DNA from: Myxococcaceae bacterium | GTDB taxonomy: Bacteria > Myxococcota > Myxococcia > Myxococcales > Myxococcaceae | NCBI GenBank assembly: GCA_003818285.1 | Contig: RPRB01000008.1 | Location: forward strand, 1 to 64,000 | Direction: 5' to 3' | Length of the DNA: 64,000 nt | Shown here: positions 44,243 to 52,053 of the stretch, piece by piece | Numbering within the stretch: the first letter of the stretch is position 1 | How the letters are laid out: every line of letters starts with the position of its first letter | Notes under the pieces: generated by a model | Databases searched by the model: none | Told to the model about the DNA's origin: nothing | Seen by the model: the letters and a program-made list of their open reading frames with translations, nothing else | Translations under genes and position numbers: made by a program

Positions 44243-44524
44243 GTGAAGGAAGTCCGCGGCACCTCCGCCCCGGCCGGAAGGCCCGACATGAAGACCCTCC
44301 CTGAAGGCTCGAGAGTGGTGCGCTGCATGCGCTGCCGCGATCCCATCAACCAACCCATCGGTGTCGACGGTCAGAGCGCGACCCACTGCGCTCGGTGCGC
44401 GCCGACGCAGGCCGGCCGTGAGAACCGCATCGATCGAATTCGCGCCGCCGCACTGGCTGCGCAGGCCGCGCGAATGCGGGCTCCGCTTCCCTTGCCGAAT
44501 CGCTCAGGCCGACGGCACGTCTGA
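44243..44524 (+). CDS. small zinc-ribbon-like protein
   Basis: This is a 93-residue protein from a GTG start with AAGGAG six bases upstream. Two CxxC pairs (CMRC and CARC, 21 residues apart) form a likely treble-clef or ribbon zinc site. They are followed by a helical, basic tail (NRIDRIRAAALAAQAARM). Such proteins often bind nucleic acid or act as partner modules. The specific role is unknown. It sits between a dispersed repeat and a string of gene remnants. Confidence 0.7.
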   Translation: MKEVRGTSAPAGRPDMKTLPEGSRVVRCMRCRDPINQPIGVDGQSATHCARCAPTQAGRENRIDRIRAAALAAQAARMRAPLPLPNRSGRRHV

Positions 44525-44581
44525 GCGAGATCGAGATCGTGCAGTTCTTCGACGAGTCCGACATCGTCGGCTGAACAGGCG

Positions 44582-44690
44582 TCACCCCGACATCCAGGCC
44601 TCCAGCTCCCGGTTCACGGCCTCGGGCTGTTCCAGAGTCGAGAGGTGCCCGCATTGGGGCGTCACCAAGCGCGCGCCGGCGATGCCCACT
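44582..44690 (-). pseudogene. C-terminal tail of an alpha/beta-hydrolase
   Basis: The minus strand reads IAGARLVTPQCGHLSTLEQP followed by EAVNRELEAW. This is the standard end of an alpha/beta-hydrolase, with the catalytic His in CGHLS and the EQPEAVN helix. Similarity ends sharply near 44690, where the LivF tail on the other strand begins. Everything N-terminal, including the nucleophile, is missing. Confidence 0.7.
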
Positions 44691-44692
44691 TC

Positions 44693-44788
44693 GGCTACGT
44701 GCTGGAGACCGGCGAGGTGGTGATGCAGGGCCAGGGCAAGGCGCTGCTCGCCGCGCCGGAGATCCGCAAGGCCTATCTGGGGGAGTGA
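44693..44788 (+). pseudogene. C-terminal tail of a LivF-type ABC ATPase
   Basis: The plus strand reads GYVLETGEVVMQGQGKALLA followed by APEIRKAYLGE and a stop. This matches the conserved end of LivF proteins; compare YVVETGRVVLSGKGQELL in the intact gene at 46118. It is not identical to either intact LivF here, so it is a third, lost liv cluster rather than a local duplication of those. Confidence 0.75.
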
Positions 44789-44844
44789 TGGGCGGCATGC
44801 TCTCGAGACTTGCGAAATAGAAGGACGGAGATGGGAATACGACT

Positions 44845-44877
44845 GCGCCCACCACTGCCGCGGGGCAGGGTGGGCGC
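44845..44877 (-). terminator. strong stem-loop 3' of the Hsp20 gene
   Basis: gcgcccacc (44845-44853) pairs with ggtgggcgc (44869-44877), and an inner ctgcc/ggcag stem extends it. It lies 40 bases beyond the Hsp20 stop. No U-tract follows on the minus strand, so it may act as an mRNA-stabilising or rho-assisted terminator. Confidence 0.5.
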
Positions 44878-44916
44878 GAATGCCGGCAAGCGCCGGCGAG
44901 CAGGTGAACGACGACC

Positions 44917-45357
44917 TCAGTTCACCTTGACGCTGATGCTCTTCGGCTTCGCCTCGGCCCGCTTGGGGACGAAGACGCGCAGCACGCCGTTCTTCTGCTC
45001 GGCGGTGGCCTTGTCCGCCTGGAGGGTGGCGGGCAGCGTGAAGCTCCGGGCGAACACGCCGTAGCTCCGCTCGATCCGGTGATAGCCCTCGCGCTTGTCC
45101 TCGCGCTCCAGCTTCCGCTGGCCGCGGACGGTCAGCACGCCGTCCTCCAGACCAACGTCCACGTCCTTCGCCTCGACCTCGGGGAGGTCGAACTTGAAGG
45201 TGACGCCCTCGGTGTCCTCGAAGACGTCGACCGCGGGGGTCCAGCCGTACGACTCGGTGCTCCGGGTAAGACCGAGGCTGCCGTCGAACAGCCGGGTCAC
45301 CTCGTCCTGCAGACGCGCAAAGTCGCGCGCCGGGCTCCAGCGTTGCATGGTGCTCAT
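44917..45357 (-). CDS. Hsp20/alpha-crystallin small heat-shock protein
   Basis: This 146-residue chaperone holds unfolding proteins as an oligomer without ATP. The alpha-crystallin domain occupies about 45-140 (TPAVDVFEDTEGVTFKFDLP, VDVGLEDGVLTVRGQRKLE, RIERSYGVFARSFTLPATL). The conserved GVLRVFVPK precedes the usual IxV-type tail (ISVKVN). AGGAG lies six bases before the ATG at 45357; a second ATG three codons on is less well placed. I see no CIRCE or ROSE element with confidence. Confidence 0.95.
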   Translation of the reverse strand: MSTMQRWSPARDFARLQDEVTRLFDGSLGLTRSTESYGWTPAVDVFEDTEGVTFKFDLPEVEAKDVDVGLEDGVLTVRGQRKLEREDKREGYHRIERSYGVFARSFTLPATLQADKATAEQKNGVLRVFVPKRAEAKPKSISVKVN

Positions 45358-45572
45358 GTCCTGCTCCTGTTCCTTCGTCGGCGCGCGAAGATGCGCGCCC
45401 AAGTCCAAGGTGCAAACAACGTACAGCGGCGATCTCGATCGTCAAGGCGCGCCGGCGCGAGGCCGATCGACGAGGCGCCGCGCGGGCTTCCCGGACGTTC
45501 AATGTGAACGCACCGAGCAGGCGTCTCAGCCGGACAGGGTCCAGCGCGCGAGCGCGGCCCGCTCGGGAGTCC

Positions 45573-45680
45573 TTACTGGCGCAGCTCACGTGCCCCGTCG
45601 AGCACGAGCACGATCTTGCCTGTCACGCCGCCCTTCGCGAGCACCTCCTGCGCCGTCGAGGAACGAAGGACGACGGCGCT
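45573..45680 (-). pseudogene. C-terminal tail of a quinone oxidoreductase (MDR family)
   Basis: The minus strand reads AQEVLAKGGVTGKIVLVLDG and ends TAA at 45573. This is the usual finish of zinc-independent NADPH:quinone reductases/MDR alcohol dehydrogenases (GG..GK.VL). No N-terminal or NADP-binding part is present, and the fragment runs into the 3' end of the CBS-domain gene. Confidence 0.6.
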
Positions 45681-46113
45681 ACCCGCCGTTGGCGTTGGCG
45701 GAGGCCATCAGCGCCTCCAGTGCGTTGGTGATGGTGAAGATGCCGACCAGGTCGCCCTTCTCGTTCGTCACCAGCACCCCGTTCAGCTTGCGGTCGTGGA
45801 GGAGCTTCGCCGCCTCGCGCACCGGGGTGGTGGGCGTCACCGTGTGCGGTCGGGGGTTCATCGCCTCCTTCACGGGCGTCTTGGAGAGCAGGTAGTGCGC
45901 CTCCCAGGCGTTCAACGAGGTCGACTTCCCGGGCGTGAAGGTGAGGAGCATCTTCTCGGTGACCACCCCGGCGATCTTCCCCCTGCGCATCACCGGCAGC
46001 CGGCGGATGTTCTTCTCCTTGAGCAGGTGGATCGCCTCCATGATCGAGGTGTCCTCCTCGATGGTGATCGGCTTGACGGTCATCCAGTCCCCGACGTCTG
46101 TCTTTCTTTTCAT
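45679..46113 (-). CDS. stand-alone two-CBS-domain protein
   Basis: This 144-residue protein is a CBS pair (Bateman module). The first CBS reads DWMTVKPITIEEDTSIMEAI ... IRRLPVMRRGKIAGVVTEK. The second reads AMNPRPHTVTPTTPVREAAKLL ... LNGVLVTNEKGDLVGIFT. CBS pairs bind adenine nucleotides or ionic ligands. The gene begins four bases after the LivF stop, so it is the last gene of the second liv operon. It could report energy state to the transporter (inference). Family-length N- and C-extensions are absent. Confidence 0.92.
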   Translation of the reverse strand: MKRKTDVGDWMTVKPITIEEDTSIMEAIHLLKEKNIRRLPVMRRGKIAGVVTEKMLLTFTPGKSTSLNAWEAHYLLSKTPVKEAMNPRPHTVTPTTPVREAAKLLHDRKLNGVLVTNEKGDLVGIFTITNALEALMASANANGG

Positions 46114-46117
46114 GGCT

Positions 46118-46822
46118 TCACATTCCCAGAAATGCCTTCCTCACGTGCTCGTCGGCGAGCAGCTCCTGCCCCTTTCCCGAGAGCACCACCCGCCCGGTCT
46201 CCACCACGTAGGCGCGGTGGGCAATCTTGAGCGATTGGTAGACGTTCTGCTCTACCAGCAGAATGGTGATGCCCTGCCGGTTTATCTCCTTGATGATCTC
46301 GAAGATGTGCTTGACGAGCAGCGGAGAGAGGCCCAGCGAGGGCTCGTCGAGGAGGAGGAGCCTGGGGTTGGCCATCAGCCCGCGGGCGATGGCCAGCATC
46401 TGCTGCTCGCCGCCGGACATGGTGCCCCCCAGCTGGCGCTCGCGCTCCTTGAGCCGCGGGAAGAGCGTGAAGACCCGCTCCATGTTCCGCGCCCGATCCT
46501 TTCGCGTCGCCTTCACGAAGGAGCCCATGCGCAGGTTCTCGAGCACCGTCATCTCCGGGAAGATGCGCCGGGCCTCCGGCACCTGAACGATGCCCCGCTC
46601 CACCACCTGGTGCGGCTCGAGCCGGAGGAGGTCCACCCCGTCGAAGACCACCTCCCCGCTCGAAGCTTTCACCAGGCGAGAGATGTTGCGCAAGGTGGTT
46701 GATTTGCCGGCCCCGTTGGCCCCCACCACGGTGACGATCTCCCCCTGGTTCACCTCCAGGTCGATGTCCCACAGGACCTTCAGGTCGCCGTAGCTGAAGC
46801 TCAACTTTCGGACGCTAAGCAA
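46118..46822 (-). CDS. livF: ABC transporter ATPase LivF (second cluster)
   Basis: This 234-residue ATPase has Walker A GANGAGKSTT, signature MSGGEQQMLAIARGL, Walker B LLLLDEPSLGLSP and the final VRKAFLGM. The start is TTG at 46822, overlapping the LivG stop by eight bases; no ATG fits the conserved N-terminus (LSVRKLSFSYG). It lacks the usual switch His (LLVEQNV has Gln), typical of LivF. Confidence 0.93.
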   Translation of the reverse strand: MLSVRKLSFSYGDLKVLWDIDLEVNQGEIVTVVGANGAGKSTTLRNISRLVKASSGEVVFDGVDLLRLEPHQVVERGIVQVPEARRIFPEMTVLENLRMGSFVKATRKDRARNMERVFTLFPRLKERERQLGGTMSGGEQQMLAIARGLMANPRLLLLDEPSLGLSPLLVKHIFEIIKEINRQGITILLVEQNVYQSLKIAHRAYVVETGRVVLSGKGQELLADEHVRKAFLGM

Positions 46823-47537
46823 CTTGGGCGTCTCCGAGGTAGGCGGTGATCACGTCTGGGTTGTGGACGATCTCCTGCGGCGAGCCCTCGGCGAGCTTCT
46901 CGCCCGTGTTGAGACAGACGATCCGGTCCGAGATGCGCATGATGGCTTTCATGTCGTGCTCGATCACGATCTGCGTGAACCCGCGGGCCTTGATCTCCAG
47001 GATGAGCTGGATGATCTCATCGCTCTCGGCCGGGTTCAGCCCGCCCATCACCTCGTCCAGGAGCAACAGCTCGGGCCGGGTGGCGAGCCCGCGCGACACC
47101 TCCAGCTTATTGCGCTCGCCGATGGAGAGGCCGCCCGCCAGCATCGCAGCGCGATGGGCCATCCGCACCAGCTCCAGCTGCTCCATCGCCGCCTGGCGCG
47201 CGACCTTGAGCGAGTTGGTGCGCGCCAGCGCTCCCACCATCACGTTGTCCAGCACGTTGAGCTTGGCCAGGGGCCGCACCTTCTGCCAGGTACGCGCCAT
47301 GCCCAGCTTGCAGACCCGGTCCGGCTGGAGCCCGTGCAGCCGCTGGCCCTTGAAGACCACCTCTCCCTTGGAGGGCGGGTAGTAGCCGGTGATGCAGTTG
47401 AAAAGGGTGGTCTTGCCCGAGCCGTTGGGGCCGATCAGCCCCATGATCATCCCCTTCTCCACCGAGAAGCTGACGTCGGCGTTCGCAGCCAGCCCGCCGA
47501 AGAACTTGAACAGATGCCTTATCTCAAGGATTTGCAT
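46815..47537 (-). CDS. livG: ABC transporter ATPase LivG (second cluster)
   Basis: This 240-residue ATPase has Walker A GPNGSGKTTL, signature-loop LSIGERNKLEVSRGL, Walker B LLLLDEVMGGLNP and switch His in IEHDMKAI. I chose the ATG giving MQILEIRHL, with GGGAGG five bases upstream, rather than the start seven codons earlier. It overlaps the LivM gene by 14 bases and the LivF gene by eight. Confidence 0.93.
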   Translation of the reverse strand: MQILEIRHLFKFFGGLAANADVSFSVEKGMIMGLIGPNGSGKTTLFNCITGYYPPSKGEVVFKGQRLHGLQPDRVCKLGMARTWQKVRPLAKLNVLDNVMVGALARTNSLKVARQAAMEQLELVRMAHRAAMLAGGLSIGERNKLEVSRGLATRPELLLLDEVMGGLNPAESDEIIQLILEIKARGFTQIVIEHDMKAIMRISDRIVCLNTGEKLAEGSPQEIVHNPDVITAYLGDAQVA

Positions 47538-48666
47538 CGGGGCCTCCCAGCACCGCACCAGGGCTGGGCGAGGGCACGCGGCCGGGCGATCGCCGCGCGA
47601 GCAGCTTCTTCGCGAACCCGAGCACGCCGTCGGGCATGAAGAGGATCACCAGCACCACCAGGATCCCGTAGATGAGCACGTGGGCGTGGGCCAGGTTCTC
47701 CTTGAGGAACGCGCCAGCCCGCGACGTCTCGTCCAGCAGCCCGGCGCTGAAGAGGAGCCGTGCCAACAGGTTCGCCCGCAGGGCCTCCGAGAGCGGCACC
47801 AGCACCAGCGCCCCCACCACCGGGCCGAGGTTGGTGCCGATGCCGCCGATGATGCAGATCAGCACCATCTCCACCGAGAGGTCGATTCCCAGCACCGTGT
47901 GGGGGTCGATGAAGCCGATGTACAGCCCGTAGAAGGCCCCGGTCAGGGCGGTGAAGACCGCGGAGATGGCCAGCGCCACATTCTTGTAGAAGGCGGGGTT
48001 GATGCCCAGCGAGTGGGCGGCGTCCTGGTCCTCGCGGATTGCCTGGAAGCAGTACCCGAGCTTGGAGCGGCCCACCAGGTAGTTCACCAGCAGGGTGACC
48101 AACGCCAGGACCAGCCCGATGTAATAGAAGGGCGCCTTCGAGAGCCAGTCGGTGACCAGCATCCCTCCGATCTTGAGGGGCGGGATGTCCATCAAGAGGA
48201 TGCCTTCCGCGCCGTTTGTCACCGGCTTCCAGTTGAGGGCGATCAACCGGATGATCTCCGCCACCGCGATCGAGGCCAGGGTGAAATAGGGCCCTCGGAG
48301 CCGGAAGCAGATGCTGCCGATAACCAGCGCCACCACCAGCGCGGCCCCCACCGCGGCCCACGCGCCCCACCAGGGCGCGATGTGGCGGTACTGGAGGAGC
48401 ATCAGCGTGGTGTACGCCCCCGTGCCGAAGTAAGCGGCGTGCCCGAGCGAGTACTGGCCGGTGTAGCCGCCGATCACGTTCCAGCTCTCCCCCATGCTCA
48501 CGGCGAGGAAGAAGAGGATCATCACGTGCAAAAGGTATGGGCTCTGCACCGCCCTGGGAACGAGGAGCAGCACCAGCGCCACCGCCGCCACCGCAGCGAA
48601 CGAGAACAAGGTGGAACGGCGCGAGCGGGTGAGCGCGCGCGGCAGATCGTTCACTCGGATGGCCAT
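47524..48666 (-). CDS. livM: branched-chain-type ABC permease LivM (second cluster)
   Basis: This 380-residue permease has about ten TM helices, LGHAAYFGTGAYTT, the cytoplasmic coupling loop KLGYCFQAIREDQDAAHSLGI and IGGIGTNLGPVVGALVLVPL. The C-terminal tail is Arg/Pro-rich (RRSPGRVPSPSPG). The start directly follows the LivH stop. It pairs with LivH. Confidence 0.93.
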   Translation of the reverse strand: MAIRVNDLPRALTRSRRSTLFSFAAVAAVALVLLLVPRAVQSPYLLHVMILFFLAVSMGESWNVIGGYTGQYSLGHAAYFGTGAYTTLMLLQYRHIAPWWGAWAAVGAALVVALVIGSICFRLRGPYFTLASIAVAEIIRLIALNWKPVTNGAEGILLMDIPPLKIGGMLVTDWLSKAPFYYIGLVLALVTLLVNYLVGRSKLGYCFQAIREDQDAAHSLGINPAFYKNVALAISAVFTALTGAFYGLYIGFIDPHTVLGIDLSVEMVLICIIGGIGTNLGPVVGALVLVPLSEALRANLLARLLFSAGLLDETSRAGAFLKENLAHAHVLIYGILVVLVILFMPDGVLGFAKKLLARRSPGRVPSPSPGAVLGGPDANP

Positions 48667-49533
48667 TCACACTCTCGATCTGCCGAGCAGGCCCGCCGGC
48701 CTGAACAGCAACACGATCAGGAAGAGCACATAGACGAACAGCTCTTTCATGCCGGCGGAGATGTAAACCGCCGCCAGCGACTCCGTCACGCCGATGATCA
48801 CCCCGCCCAGCGTCGCCCCGAGGACGCTCCCCATGCCGCCCAACACCACGATCACGAATGCCTTCAAAGTGAAGACGCCGCCCACCTGCGGGAAGATGTA
48901 ATAGGTGGGCGAGATGAGGGCGCCGGCGGTGCCGGCCAGCGCGGCCCCGATCCCGAAGGCAAGAAGCGACATGCGCTTGACGTTGATTCCCATCAACTGC
49001 GCCGCGTCCCGGTCCTGGGCGGTGGCGCGGATCCCCTGGCCGGTGTCGGTCTTGAGCAGGAACCAGTACAGGAGCGCGGTGATCGCGCTGGTGATGGCGA
49101 AGGAGATGGCCAGCGGCGTGGAGACCGACAACCCCGCCAGGCGGAGGGTGCTCGAGGAGTAGCTGGTGGTGAGGATCCGGTAGTCGGAGGTGAAGAAGAG
49201 CATCACGAGGTTGCTCAGCACCAGGCCGAGCCCGACGGTGAGCAGGATCTGGTTCTCCGGCAGCGCCCCCAGCACTCGGTTGATGAGCGTCTTCTGGATC
49301 AGCGCGCCCACCGCGAACATGGCCGGAATGCTGATCAGGATTGACACGAAAGGGTCGATGGCCAGCCCGGTGAAGATGATCCAGGTCAGGTACATGCCGA
49401 TCATCACCAGCTCACCGTGGGCGAAGTTGATCACCCGCATCACGCCGAAGATGATGGTCAGGCCGATGCCTACCAGCGCGTAGACCCCGCCGATCAGCAC
49501 CCCGCTCAGCACCGACTGAAGGAAGACGATCAT
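48667..49533 (-). CDS. livH: branched-chain-type ABC permease LivH (second cluster)
   Basis: This 288-residue permease has GVYALVGIGLTIIFGVMRVINFAHGE at the N-terminus and KAFVIVVLGGMGSVLGATLGGVIIG as the coupling loop. Length and helix count are normal. No strong Shine-Dalgarno precedes the ATG. It lies 73 bases downstream of the binding-protein gene and is transcribed with it. Confidence 0.93.
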   Translation of the reverse strand: MIVFLQSVLSGVLIGGVYALVGIGLTIIFGVMRVINFAHGELVMIGMYLTWIIFTGLAIDPFVSILISIPAMFAVGALIQKTLINRVLGALPENQILLTVGLGLVLSNLVMLFFTSDYRILTTSYSSSTLRLAGLSVSTPLAISFAITSAITALLYWFLLKTDTGQGIRATAQDRDAAQLMGINVKRMSLLAFGIGAALAGTAGALISPTYYIFPQVGGVFTLKAFVIVVLGGMGSVLGATLGGVIIGVTESLAAVYISAGMKELFVYVLFLIVLLFRPAGLLGRSRV

Positions 49534-49606
49534 CGTCGCTCGTGCGATCCGCGCTGCGAGCGGCGCCCGGAAACGCGCGCCCCGCCCGCGAGCCGAAGCC
49601 CAGCGG

Positions 49607-50764
49607 TCATTTCCAGCCGGGGAACGGGTAGCTCGCCTTCTTGCCGCCCGCGAATTTGTCCGGGAACACCGTCACATACTTGCCGTCCTGGATCTGCTGC
49701 ACCAGCATGGGGTGCCGGTTCTGGTTGGCGTAGCCCTCGTAACTCTCGAATTTCACGTCGCCCATGATGCCGTTCCAGCTGCCGGAGGCCAGCGCGCTGC
49801 GGACCTTCTCCCGGTCGCCGCCCTGTTTTGAAGCCACCTCCGCCATGATCATCATCGCCGCGTAGGCGCACGCCGCGTGATAGGGCGGCTCCTTGTTGAA
49901 CTTGGCCTTGTACCGGGTGGCGAAGTCCTTGGCCCCGGGCCAGGGCACGTCGTCGGTCCACTGGGTGGAGGTGAGGACCTGGTTGGAGATGTCCTTCTCG
50001 CTGGCGAACTGGGCGGTGGTGAACCCGGCGCCCCCGCCCAGGAAGGCCTGCGGCTTCAGGCCCATCTCGCGCGCCTGTCGCATCAGGAGAATCGCATCCG
50101 CCACGTAGGAAACCATGAACACCAGGTCGGGGCTCAGGGCCTTCACCTTGGTGAGCGTGGACCGGTAGTCGGGCGAGCCCTTGGAGTACGATTCGTCCGC
50201 CACCACCTTGATGCCCTTCTTGTCCGCGTACTCCTTGGCGGTGTTGGCGGTGGAGGTGCCGAAGTCGGTGTTCTCGTAGATCAGGGCCATTGTCTTGGGC
50301 TTCCCGAGCTGGGTGACCGCGTCGAGGAGCACCTGGGCGTAGACGTTGGCCGGGGCGTTGAGCCGGAACACCCATTCGTAGCCCTGGCGCGTGATGTCTT
50401 CCTTGGCCGCCACCGGCACCAGGAGCGGCACCTTGTAGCGCTGCGCCTGCTTGGCGACCGCGTTGGCGCTGGCCGAGGTGTAGGGGCCGACCACCCCGGC
50501 CACGTTGTCGCGGGTGGCGAGCTTCTCGATGGCGCTCATCGCGACCTGGGGCTTGCCGGTGTCGTCCTCCCAGATCAGCTCGACCTTGATGTTCTTCTTG
50601 GCCAGGTCGTCCTGCGCGAGCTTGATGCCATTGGTGAGGCTTTCCCCGATCGGTGCCTCGGGGCCGGTCATGGAGTTGATGATCCCGATCTTGACGCCCT
50701 CGGCGCGCGCTGCCGAGGGGAGGCCAAGGCCGAGCACGATTGCAGCAGTGAGAAATGTCTTCAT
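49607..50764 (-). CDS. ABC substrate-binding protein, branched-chain amino acid type (second cluster)
   Basis: This 385-residue periplasmic protein has a signal peptide (FLTAAIVLGLGLPSAARA). The type I fold starts VKIGIINSMTGPEAPIGESL, with VAGVVGPYTSASANAVAKQAQ at the cleft. It differs strongly from the 22418 protein, so the two clusters probably have different ligands. AAGGAG lies eight bases before the ATG. It is the first gene of the operon SBP-LivH-LivM-LivG-LivF-CBS. Confidence 0.94.
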   Translation of the reverse strand: MKTFLTAAIVLGLGLPSAARAEGVKIGIINSMTGPEAPIGESLTNGIKLAQDDLAKKNIKVELIWEDDTGKPQVAMSAIEKLATRDNVAGVVGPYTSASANAVAKQAQRYKVPLLVPVAAKEDITRQGYEWVFRLNAPANVYAQVLLDAVTQLGKPKTMALIYENTDFGTSTANTAKEYADKKGIKVVADESYSKGSPDYRSTLTKVKALSPDLVFMVSYVADAILLMRQAREMGLKPQAFLGGGAGFTTAQFASEKDISNQVLTSTQWTDDVPWPGAKDFATRYKAKFNKEPPYHAACAYAAMMIMAEVASKQGGDREKVRSALASGSWNGIMGDVKFESYEGYANQNRHPMLVQQIQDGKYVTVFPDKFAGGKKASYPFPGWK

Positions 50765-51165
50765 CGCTGTCACTCCTTGGGTGAAGGTTTGGTCAGAACG
50801 TGAACGCGGTGGAGAGGGCGATCTGCTGAATGCTCTCTCTAGGGCCGGGCAGGGGCAAGCGGAAGCAGCGTCCGCGGCGCCGGAGGGTAGAGGGGTGGCT
50901 GGCTGCGGAGCGTGGCTACACCGAATAGGCGGTCGCTCATCGGCGCTTGGACTCGGAGAGCCGCCGCCACCCCAAGCCATGGCGAATGAAGCACGACTGC
51001 AGCGGCGCCGAAGGCTTAGTCCAACGAAGAACAAACCGGGTTCTCGCGCCGGAGGCCCGGCAGGGCCCGGGTAACTTGAGCCCGGCGAGGGCAGGGCGAC
51101 GGGGTCAGGAGGCGCTCGGCGGGGGTGCTCACCGTCCAGAGGGTAGAGCAGTCCCAGGCCGGTCG
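50765..51165. other. non-coding stretch with a tiny outer-membrane protein tail
   Basis: No full gene is visible. On the minus strand, 50793-50831 encodes SIQQIALSTAFTF then stop. This resembles the aromatic-ended last strand of an outer-membrane barrel, but a stop lies just upstream, so at most a scrap survives. The rest is Gly/Arg-rich sequence adjoining the IS91-type remnant. Confidence 0.4.
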
Positions 51166-51525
51166 TCAGGCTGGGGAAGTCTCGGGCTCGGACGGCGCTG
51201 ACCAGAAGCCGAGCTGGGGCGGGGAGGTTGCTGGGGCGAGGGGAAGAGGCCTGGAAGGCAGCCGCAGGTGCTCGAGGATGGCCTGGGCGGTGGCGGAGCG
51301 GAAGACGACAGCCACCACGCGCCGTGGGCCCCCGCAGCGGGGGCAGGTAAGGACGTCGGTGCGGAAGGTGCGTTTCACCGGGGCTGGCGCGTGCGGACGG
51401 GCTCGGGCACCACCGGGCAGGAGGCTGCCTGAGGCACTGGCGGAGAGGGGGGGGGCGTGGGCACGACACGGGGACGCACCCGGGCATTGGGGGCGAAGAC
51501 GCCGAGGTAGCGGACGAGGTTGGGC
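51166..51525 (-). pseudogene. C-terminal remnant of an IS91-family transposase
   Basis: The minus strand carries VRYLGVFAPNARVRPRVVP and then, after a run of nine Gs at 51447-51455 that shifts the frame, RTFRTDVLTCPRCGGPRRVV with AILEHLRLPS. The VRY.GVFAP and DVL.CPRCGG..RV motifs are typical of the C-terminus of IS91-type transposases. The catalytic half is missing. The remnant adjoins a truncated gene on the other strand. Confidence 0.7.
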
Positions 51526-51530
51526 TCTTC

Positions 51531-52005
51531 CGCTGGTCGATGAGCTCGCTGCCGACATCTTCATGGGCGCCTTCTCGGAGACATTCCTGCAGGCAGCGAA
51601 GGTGGCCGCGAAACTCCTGAGAGGCTCCCTGTGCGAGCGCTACTATGGCCTTCCCTACGACCGCGTCCTTCTCCTCGACGACGTAGAGAAGAAGCAGTTC
51701 GGGACGCCGCCGTCGCCCGGACTTGCCGCTCTGTGCACTGAACTCGCGAGGGCAGAATCGGGCCCGGCCTGGTCCGTCGCCCGAAATGGGACGATCATCG
51801 AGCAAGCGCAGATCTTGACGACGCACAATCTCGCGGTGCTCTTCGCGGAGGTTCAGCTGGCCCGTTCACTCGATCCGCGCGATCTCGCCAGCCGAACATT
51901 CGACTGGGTATGCCGCCGGCGCTGGCCGCGCTCGGTACGCCAGTGCTGTTTCTCGCGGATCTGATCCGGAAGCGCGTCGCCATGGCCCGGCGAGCCGAGG
52001 AATGA
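51531..52005 (+). pseudogene. 5'-truncated, frameshifted gene of unknown function next to the IS91 remnant
   Basis: A continuous protein-like stretch reads LVDELAADIFMGAFSETFLQ, then LLRGSLCERYYGLPYDRVLLL, DDVEKKQFGT and ARNGTIIEQAQILTTHNLAV. It looks like a conserved domain but has no start codon region. Near 51900 it switches frame, and the end (LADLIRKRVAMARRAEE, stop near 52005) continues in another frame. I do not recognise the family. Insertion of the IS91-type element may have removed its 5' part. Confidence 0.55.
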
Positions 52006-52053
52006 AGCTGCGAAAGCGGTCGCGAGGCCCACGGAGTCCGTGGCGCCTGCGGC

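Noticed and set aside
50793-50831. Outer-membrane protein tail as a real pseudogene
   Set aside because: Only 13 residues before an in-frame stop; too short to call with confidence, so it is noted only within the non-coding stretch.
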